Positions 56,702 through 64,000 of a stretch of 64,000 nucleotides of DNA are shown here, one piece after another. The first letter of the stretch is position 1; each line of letters begins with the position of its first letter. The stretch is from Phlegmacium glaucopus. Lineage: Eukaryota; Basidiomycota; Agaricomycetes; Agaricales; Cortinariaceae. The position numbers were made by a program, and so were the translations under genes. The stretch spans positions 159,603 to 223,602 of the forward strand of contig MU130695.1 in NCBI GenBank assembly GCA_015039465.1. The letters run 5' to 3'. The notes beneath the pieces were generated by a model, which saw nothing but the letters and a program-made list of their open reading frames with translations, was not told the origin of the DNA and did not search any database.

Positions 56702-57292
56702 TCAATAATTATAATTTTCCTGGAATCGTAACACCCTTGCCATTCTCTGAACTTTGAGGGGCCAATAACTGTTGTAATTCAGTACTGCCTTCTGAAATTT
56801 GGACGGACTAATACAATTCTGTTCTGAATTCGAATTGTGTGACACCTGCGAAGTGGGTGTTAAAGCAACAAGTAGAATATAAACATCGCTAGGAAGCCCA
56901 CCTTCTGCCTTAAGAAGCTCCCTGGCAACAGCCTCGCGTTCCCCCTCTTCGAATTTGGGTATCAATTCAGGATCCATCCCTTTCCATCCACGAAACAGCT
57001 TTGATTGCGTCACAACCATGTAGAGCCTATAGCTTTCAGGGCCGATCATAGTAAAGAAAGAATTGTATGGCTTTCTTTCAATCTTCCTCATAACAAGACA
57101 GAGAGCCGCCATAGAATCACGCCGTACTTCAGGATTCAGAGGCTCTCCCATGATGCGAGAGCCCCAGGCGACGCAGGCGGCATTATCGAGCACAAAGCCA
57201 CCCACGATGGAATTTCGAGGTGGATTCTCCCGAGATGGACCGCTCGGGTAAGGTGTTTGAGATTGTGCGTCTGGGTTAGAGGTCGGAGGCAT
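56702..57292 (-). CDS. Hypothetical protein, about 196 residues
   Basis: Begins MPPTSNPDAQSQTPYPSGPS at 57292 and runs without interruption to 56702. A hydrophilic Pro/Ser N-terminus is followed by IVGGFVLDNAACVAWGSRIM, SMAALCLVMRKIERKPYNSF and EGEREAVARELLKAEGG. No membrane segment or known motif. The last 40 residues (after VALTPTSQVS) look less coding-like and might be read through an intron. It lies between two copies of a 180-bp direct repeat, on the opposite strand to the peptidase fragments. Confidence 0.5.
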   Translation of the reverse strand: MPPTSNPDAQSQTPYPSGPSRENPPRNSIVGGFVLDNAACVAWGSRIMGEPLNPEVRRDSMAALCLVMRKIERKPYNSFFTMIGPESYRLYMVVTQSKLFRGWKGMDPELIPKFEEGEREAVARELLKAEGGLPSDVYILLVALTPTSQVSHNSNSEQNCISPSKFQKAVLNYNSYWPLKVQRMARVLRFQENYNY

Positions 57293-57294
57293 GT

Positions 57295-57475
57295 TACACT
57301 TTATCGTGGGATAATAATCTGTTGTCAAATGCCACTGAACCTGGCCCGCCAACCTTACCCAGATGAGAGCCTTGCATATTTCACTACTGAGATAAGTAGT
57401 CAAACGAATGCATGAAAATATCTGACGGGCCAGTTTTCTGCATTTAAAAAAGACTGATATTAAAATGACGCACGA
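57295..57475. repeat. Direct repeat of about 180 bp, copy 2
   Basis: See 55395-55575. It leads through GATTCCAC directly into the middle of the peptidase sequence. Confidence 0.85.
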
Positions 57476-58298
57476 TTCCACACGACCAGATTGGAACCGG
57501 ACTGTCCACACACCTCCAGGAGAAGATAGGTGATATGACTTTCTGGACAAATCAATTCTTTCTCGACGACCCCGACAACCTTCTTCGCCATCTCAAAATA
57601 CAGGACTACGACCTCATTGGACACTCTTGGGGGAGGAATACTCGCTGCTAGTCATGCAATCCAACAGCCTGCTGGATTTAAATGCCTTGTATTGATGTCG
57701 ACTCCAGCTGCTGTTTCGCTTTATCGCAAAGAAATGCCAAAATTACTGTCGGCGCTACCTGTCGGTGTCAGGGAGGTCATAGAGAAACACGCAAAGGAAG
57801 GTTTTGCCGATAGCAAGGAGTATCGGGATCCAGCCGGTGCCTTCTACTCTCGCTATCTATGTTCTCTCAATCCGATGCCAGAGTCTATCTTGGCTGGGTT
57901 CCATTGGATGAAAAAGGACCCCACTGTGAGCCACAGCATGTATGTTATTCGTTAAATTATTGAACGATTATGATAATCGTGTAAGCATCCCATGATTGTA
58001 GGCCCCCGCTTTGTTTAACTGGACTGGAACACTAAAAGATTGGACAATTGTCGACGACGGCAACGTTCCGACTCCACTAACGAATGAGAGTATGGATTAT
58101 ATAACTGATGCATGCATGTATCCATTCTTCAAGGAGATTCCCCCAAGTCAAATGGACAACTTTCTCTGTAAGTTATCAGTTCGAACTTATTTTTCAGCAT
58201 TAAATTTCAGTCTTTCCTTTCAGAAATCAGGACATATGGCACATTTTGAAGAAAGAGAGTCGTTCATGGAGATTGTTGGACAATTCTTGATCGCTTAG
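57476..58298 (+). pseudogene. Proline iminopeptidase-like, C-terminal part, frameshifted
   Basis: Begins DQIGTGLSTHLQEK and FWTNQFFLDDPDNLLRHLKI. The nucleophile elbow GHSWGG lies near 57620 with one extra G (five in place of four), shifting the frame before ILAASHAIQQPAGFKCLVLM. LFNWTGTLKDWTIVDD follows an intron (57940-58002). The catalytic His lies in SGHMAHFEERESFMEIVGQF after an intron ending at about 58224. The family is S33 prolyl aminopeptidase. The N-terminal part found at 55578-55780 is missing here. The residues around the catalytic Asp look altered (VPTPLTNESMDYITD). Confidence 0.8.
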
Positions 58299-59008
58299 AA
58301 GACTAATAGAAGAGCAGAATAAGAATTTAGCATTAGTCTCCAATTAGGTACGTACTACATACATCATTACTTTGAGAGTCTTTGACGCCGTGTAAGTTTA
58401 AGAAGGTTGAGAACGTCACCTGGTACCGATGCTCCTGATCACACCGCATTCCTGAATCCCAGGTACCTGCCCCCACCCAGCCTCATTAACCTTCAACTCT
58501 CGGAGATGTGACAAACTCGCTCCGGATAGAGCTCCCACTTCGCATATTGCGGCTGCCGTGGGTCGTGTGTTTCAAGCTTCCAGCCTCTCCATTGCCCCGA
58601 CACCTTTACCGATCACTGAGGAGCAGAGCAAGGTTGAAGAGCAAGGTGAAGCTGGTGAAAACGAAGCAGACGTCGGTTGGGGTGGAGCGACAACGGGACC
58701 AACGGATGCTTAGTCCGATGTTCTACTGCGCAAGGCCCACGAAGTTGATCAAACAGGCTTCCCAATTCGTCAACTCGTTCTCAGCTCGTACTTAGGACAC
58801 TTGCCTGAACACATAGAACATGTTCCGACACTATACTGTTGACGTCGAGGTGATCCCTGGTGCAGGGTCTGAATGTTATGGTAGACTGATATTATCTTTT
58901 ACATACTTTGGAAAGGGGTCAAAGGAATGAAGCTGTGGTATGTAGTTACATGGGCGACGATGGATGCAATTAGTAGTGGAAGGAGAGAGCCATGAGTGTC
59001 ACTAGCAA
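58299..59008. other. Possible small exon, otherwise no gene
   Basis: On + at about 58550-58732 one frame reads VGRVFQASSLSIAPTPLPIT, then EEQSKVEEQGEAGENEADVG. A related EEQ-rich block occurs near 60345. Product unknown. Confidence 0.3.
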
Positions 59009-59393
59009 CTATCGATCATAAACATGTGTCCTGGGTGTATGATCTTTGTTCCACTCATTCGTGTGATGATCAGTTGTCCATTTTACGGCGTTAGTACCAA
59101 TATGCTTGTCGGACCACTGGGCCAGCTTCGGCGGGGTGTACGCCGGCATAACACCCACAGGTTCTGGAGTGGGATAGGGCATTAGAAAGCAGACATCGAA
59201 ATCAAGCAAGCAATGTTGACATACTCGGAGTGTCATCACGCCGCCACAACGAACGAGTGACGAGTAGTTGGGCAGCTGAGGGCGCACGGGCGTCCATTGA
59301 TACATCGTCATTGAGTGGGACAGGTACAGCGAGCACCGTGACCTGTGCAAGGAAAGATAAAACGAGTACAAGAGATGGGATAGTAATAAGCAT
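59009..59393 (-). CDS. Small secreted protein 2 (one coding intron)
   Basis: Paralogue of 54646-54963. Exons are 59393-59225 and 59163-59009; intron 59224-59164 (61 nt, GTATGT..CTCCAG) keeps phase 1. Signal peptide MLITIPSLVLVLSFLAQVTV, then VPVPLNDDVSMDARAPSA, and a tail PPKLAQWSDKHIGTNAVKW. About 107 residues. A 5'UTR intron (59444-59394) ends directly at the start codon. Without splicing the frame ends early at DTPSMSTLLA, so the intron model is required for the shared tail. Confidence 0.8.
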
Positions 59394-59491
59394 CTAGAAA
59401 CATTTTGAGTGAACCTGTTGCCATAATAATGATGGAGAAGTTACCTGAACAGTAGAAGACCAGCTTGAGAATCCTAACAGACGTTCGATGT

Positions 59492-59500
59492 CCTTTTATA
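59492..59500 (-). promoter_or_regulatory. TATA box of small secreted protein 2
   Basis: TATAAAAGG on -, about 100 bp before the start, at the same place as in the paralogue. Confidence 0.6.
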
Positions 59501-61655
59501 CTGAAAAAGATCGTATGGAGTCGATAGGCCCGGGCCACACCCAACCTAACCTATGATCGATTGATCACTTTCCTTAGCAACACATATCACGCAACTTTCA
59601 AACGTTCAGGGGTCAAAACCTCCTGAGCTGCTGGCTCTCGCTGAGAAATTCACCACTTCTGGTCGGGAGGTCATCCCCCCCTCATCCAAAATGCCGGCCA
59701 AAGGTGAGACTTACAATCCGCTCATCTAAATTGGGGATATCGTATAACAACAGCGGTCTATTAATAAATTGATTGCAACTACATATGGATGCGATGAGGT
59801 GTTGACTCACTGGCATCAAAGGATACGAGAAGAACAGAGCCAACGTCGTTGACTGACTTCGCTGAACCACTCAAAGGAACCGCCATGAGGAGCCCCATGG
59901 TTCGAGGTCGAGTCTCCTCGAGTCCGGATGGGTTGCATAAGGGGAGAAAGGTGAAAAAGCGCAATCCTAAATCCCAAATCCGCACTGATGCTGACTAGAT
60001 GCTTTCAACTCTAGGTATGCCTAACTTTTTAATTTCTGTAAGTCGAACCTGAGTTTTTGATCCAGGTATTGGACATCCGACGAAAAGAACTTTTATCAAT
60101 CGTTTAATGATCACTCGATTAGGCATCAAGCTAGTCCATTACTTACCAAACTTGTAGATGTTAATCAATTACCTGCTAGGTGATAAAAGTTTCATTTCTG
60201 CAATGTGCAACATAATGATTAATTGGATGATTCTAGACGTTGGATAAAATGATGGGTCACTTGCAGATATACTTAAGCTCTAAAGTTGGCTCAGGATTTG
60301 GTCCACACATCTATTGACTAACCACGCCCTGCCGCAATCTATGAGAGGAGCAGAGCAACGTGAAGAACAAGGCAAAGCTGGTGAACAAGAAACACTATTG
60401 TGCCCGGCTGTGGTCCGCCAGATGCTATAGGGATTAAACGATGGGCACTTCAGCAAATATACAGTTTCTGTCGGAAACATATACCTGGATTATGGGTCTA
60501 CCAGAGGTAACACTGGTATCGATGTGGGCGCTGGGAATTCTGTGCATTTGAAAACGACAATGATACTAGAAAGCCAGTAAGTTATTCAATGCTATAATAG
60601 ATTATCGACACACAAATCCAAACCAGCTGGCGTAGAATTAAGCACGACTTCCTCCACATGCCACGGACCGGCTCGTTTGGATGCTTGTCAGCAAATTGGC
60701 GCCAACATGTTTGTCCAATTGCTGATCGAAACCGGCCAGTATCACGAGTTATCGAGTTGGCATAAGGGCTTGAAGTGGATATGTACCGCTCGTCATTTGT
60801 TGTCAGCCGGTTCTTCGTTTGTGAGCACCTCATCCAATACCACCTTCCTTGAGGCTAAACAGTACCGAGAATTGCCCTTCTGAAGCCATCGGAGATTGAG
60901 GCCACTTGAAGAAAGTTGAAGGGTTAGAGAACCCGGAACCTGTGGATGAGGACGAGCAAAGGGCGAGGAAGATGGGGGTGTGGATGATGATGACGAAGAG
61001 GAAGACGAGGAAGACAATGCAGAAACTCACCTGGAATCATGTTCGAACTTCGGATGCTTCCTTCCAAGATTGTAAGCAAGGAATCCGTATGTTTTGGGTT
61101 GCTTGACCAATTATCAACGCAACTGTCAAACAACGTAAAGTGAGCCAGTGAGAAATTAATGGTATACCTTATCATGTCCGCTTTCTCTTCTGGATTTTCC
61201 TTGTTGGAATCCTTGCTGCCGTGGATAGCCTTGCGTACTGCAGTGGCTTTTTGGCTGTGTTTCTTGGTGGCTGCTTGGTGGCTGCGTTTGCTTTTTTGGC
61301 CTTTTCCAGCAAGAGTTGGGCCGCCAAAATTTTGGAATGGGAGGAGGTGATGGGTCAGCCTTCCGAGGCATTAGTATTATAGATTACAGAGTATTACGAG
61401 GGTAATGAGGGCCAGATGCGTTCACGTCTGTTGATGGGTACTTAAAGCTCCGATTCAAATTGGTTTGCGACCACACTGCAATCAAATCTGAAGCATGTGA
61501 AGTTTCTGAAACGTCGTTTGAATCGGCCACTGCGTCAACTTTGGAAGTCCTAATCAAAGTTGAATCAGTTTCAAAATGGCCACTGCATTAACTTTGGAAT
61601 ACCCCCAGGCTACTTACGCTACCTTCTTTTCTTCCCAATACCCTGTACATTAGTT
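59501..61655. other. No gene assigned with confidence
   Basis: Candidate exons exist on -. 61371 begins MPRKADPSPPPIPKFW. In another frame, the same stretch reads LAGKGQKSKRSHQAATKKHS and DSNKENPEEKADMIRY, which has the basic, Lys-rich look of a nuclear protein. A Ser-run frame lies at about 61017-60793. I cannot assemble a consistent model. Confidence 0.35.
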
Positions 61656-62575
61656 ATGGCCGTTCTGGTGATCGACGACCAGGATCCCGCTCTTGTGTAC
61701 GGTTCTGGTTGGACTCATTATCAATATCCATCAGCGCATTACAACGATACTTCGTCGCTCAGTCGAGGCCAAGGATCGAGGGTTACTCTTCAGTTTAACG
61801 GTATAATCCAAATATTGTACACAAAAATTTAACCCAACTCTTTTCCGCAGGTATCTCTATCGCTGTCTATGGGAGCCCTGGTCCTAATACTACTGTCGCC
61901 TTTACTACTGTCGTGGATAGTGGTTCATCAGCACTAACAAACGTCCCAACTCCTACGGCACAGCAATATAGACAACTTTTTTTCCAGTCGCCACACCTAT
62001 CCGCTGGAAACCATTCCTTCGTGCTCACTAATGTCGATGACGACGACTGGCTTTGGCTGGATTACTTTGCTATTACTACCGATCTCCCAGGCTCAACATC
62101 GTCGACAGTCTCTGCACAAGTGATGATAACGACCTCACCACAAAGTACTAACCCACCTCAAAATAATACCCAATCATCATCAAACCACCCGCCAATTGCA
62201 GCAATTGTAGGAGAGGCGCTGGGAGGTATTGCAGTGATCTGCGTGCTTGTATTTTGTTTTCTCTATCTTCGTCGTCGTCGCCCATCTATTATTATTGATG
62301 GCGATAACCCTTCTACTCTTGGTGTGTTTCTTCTTCTCACATCACTCACTATGACTGTCTAATGATGTAACCCTACAGCCCAGCCTTTCATTCTAAATCC
62401 GTCAGTTCCTATGTGAAAATCCAGTTCCAGATCTGTACTAACCTCAAACACCAGTATAACACTTACACCGCCCATACCATCATCCTCAAACAAGAATGTT
62501 CGCACACACTCGCGTCCAGTTTTGGTTGGACCTCCACCCATTTACGAAGAACGTGCTCAAATTCATCTCCCATAG
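61656..62575 (+). CDS. Single-pass membrane protein with cytoplasmic PPxY-type tail
   Basis: Four exons with matching phases: 61656-61800, 61851-62321, 62379-62412 and 62455-62575. Introns are 50, 57 and 42 nt. The outer part has the beta-rich pattern VIDDQDPALVYGSGWTHYQ, GSRVTLQFN and GISIAVYGSPGPNTTVAF, ending WLWLDYFAITTDLPG, then a Ser/Thr/Pro stalk. The membrane segment is AIVGEALGGIAVICVLVFCF, followed by the stop-transfer LRRRRPS and a tail ending VGPPPIYEERAQIHLP. This architecture is common in mushroom genomes. The outer domain probably binds a ligand or sugar, which is inference. PPIY could recruit a WW-domain ubiquitin ligase. A signal peptide is not obvious at this start and may lie in an upstream exon. 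Confidence 0.75.
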
Positions 62576-64000
62576 AGTTTCCCCCTTGTTAGTTCGGGCT
62601 GGCTAATGCAACGAAGTAGTCATGAACGCAGGAAAAAGAACAGGCTAAGGAATCGGACTTTGTATGGTCACTTCTTTTATTTTACCTTCTCTCTTGTTCC
62701 ATTCTTTTATATTTATTCATTTAATGATCTTTTATCCTTGGCTTTTAATTAGTGCTATATCCATAACCATGTGGGAAAAAAATAAATACCAATGTCGCGG
62801 GCGCGACTTGTAGCAGACTTCATGGAAGTAATTGACTTATCTATCATCAATATGTGGAGTTTGCTTACAGGAGACTAATCAATTTTACTATGGCTTCTGT
62901 GGAATCTCCTTAATTTCTGGCGACGCAATCTATTTTTCTTTGAGTGATGTTGAACGTGTTGCACTGGTATGTTTTCTATTTTGTGCACAATTTACTGACA
63001 GTGTATATCACAGGAAAAATGACTCATTCTCCCTGAACGACAGTGCTGTAATGTCCCTTTTTTACTTCTTTAGCCTAGGCTTAATACCAACGCTGTTAAA
63101 TCAATTTTGGGATGTCATAAGATAACATCAAACGCGTGTTTGAGGGTGCCAGGAATATCCCCTAATTAATGAGAACATAACTGTGCTTCCTCACGGTGAA
63201 CATGCTTCAGTCGTTGTGTTTAAAGTGTCTCATGCACATGGTTTACCTCTGCCTTATCAATGTATTTGTAGTTTATGACTCGTCAAATTGAACTTGAGCA
63301 AATCACACCTTTTTCCCTGAAACTTTGGTCCCGTTCTTGACTAGTCTGAATCCTAAGGCACTGCCCGTTTGCTCACCCATCGGGCTCTGTGTTTTATTGC
63401 ACGACTTCTAGTTGGTAACATCATTTTTGAGGTTACTAGTAAAGCATACACCAACAAGGTAGCAATGTGCTGGAGAGCTCGCTGCTCTGGAGACTATGAC
63501 GAACGTTGAGACCTAGTACTATTCCTGTTCAGTCAATTTCGGGTAAAGCTTTTTTCTTCGTTGTTTCCATCGTTTTATTCTTGTCTTGGCAAATCATCCA
63601 TCGCCCCTAGATGAACTAAAGCTCACCTACCTTCTTTTGTCCAGTCAAGTACCATTTTCGCCAGTTGTACCTGTTTCATTTGCGATGGTTCCTGATTCTT
63701 TTTCGCATTGCTTTCTGATACTGCAGTAGCGGAAGATTTTGGTCGGTTCTGTTGCTTTATTTTGGTGTTAGATTTGATAGAATCCAGCATTTGGACCACA
63801 ACGAATACGAGAACTAATCGAAGTCTTCGTAGAAAATGCACCTGAGGTCAATATTCCACCGCTGAAATCGAACGGAATTCTAGATCGGCGACTATGAATT
63901 GTGTTCAAACTGGTCAACCGCGGTCCAGACGCTTTCAAAACTTCTTGGACAATAAAATTAGTACTTCAACTTATGAAGAGAGATATAAGTAATCCAAACG
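62576..64000. other. No supported gene
   Basis: AT-rich DNA downstream of the membrane-protein gene. Frames at 62832-63125 (+) and 63623-63841 (-, SNTKIKQQNRPKSSATAVSE) have no domain. The latter may be the edge of a gene running out of the window. Confidence 0.4.

Noticed and set aside
57295..57475. LTRs of a small retroelement around 55395-57475
   Set aside because: The 180-bp direct repeats lack TG..CA ends and target duplications and each runs into the same peptidase gene, so tandem gene duplication explains them better.

Overview
This window looks like nuclear DNA of a filamentous basidiomycete, most likely an agaricomycete. The evidence is short introns of about 50-60 nt with GT..AG ends, gene families typical of mushrooms, and a large, nested load of transposable elements. 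I cannot name the species. I see no rRNA, tRNA or CRISPR array.

Layout. From 1 to about 9.1 kb the DNA is AT-rich and repeat-dominated: a palindromic foldback element, then an element with word-repeat ends (1733-6564) that carries a well-preserved PIF/Harbinger transposon (3048-6253, target duplication TAA, DDE transposase plus a Myb/SANT-like ORF1). That transposon has itself been invaded by a small foldback element (3418-3848). From 9.15 to 24.5 kb lies a gene island: a decayed paralogue of a nuclear AT-hook-type gene, a small membrane-protein gene, an arrestin-like pseudogene, and a GTPase gene (19855-24541). From 24.5 to 47.5 kb almost everything is mobile: hAT-like elements with 8-bp target duplications, solo-LTR-like repeats, a 1.5-kb foldback, and a 10-kb Ty3/gypsy element (35275-45284, target duplication ATTTC). 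The gypsy element carries three further pieces inside it, including a 978-codon pseudogene of a multicopy mushroom protein family. From 47.5 kb to the end lies a second gene island: the intact copy of the AT-hook-type gene (48321-52681), two tandem small secreted protein genes, complementary broken halves of a proline-iminopeptidase-like gene, and a single-pass membrane protein gene with a PPxY-type tail.

The outstanding feature is inside the GTPase gene. Between its GTPase exons and its C-terminal exon, 21186-23933 is a tandem array with a period of about 56 bp. Each unit reads as a near-identical 53-nt spliceosomal intron (GTAAGT...TTTTGACAG) followed by exactly three bases and then the next GTAAGT. 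I count 49 such triplets. They are highly variable while the introns are homogeneous. All lie in phase 0 with the flanking exons and none is a stop codon. Intron lengths drift from 48 to 63 nt, yet the triplet is always three bases long. Read literally, this is a hypervariable run of one-codon exons: a protein segment of about 49 residues, each residue carried by its own exon.

Other themes are a family of short inverted-repeat elements that share termini and 8-bp target duplications but carry different internal repeated words, and systematic CGA-to-TGA stop codons in several elements, which suggests C-to-T decay of silenced repeats.
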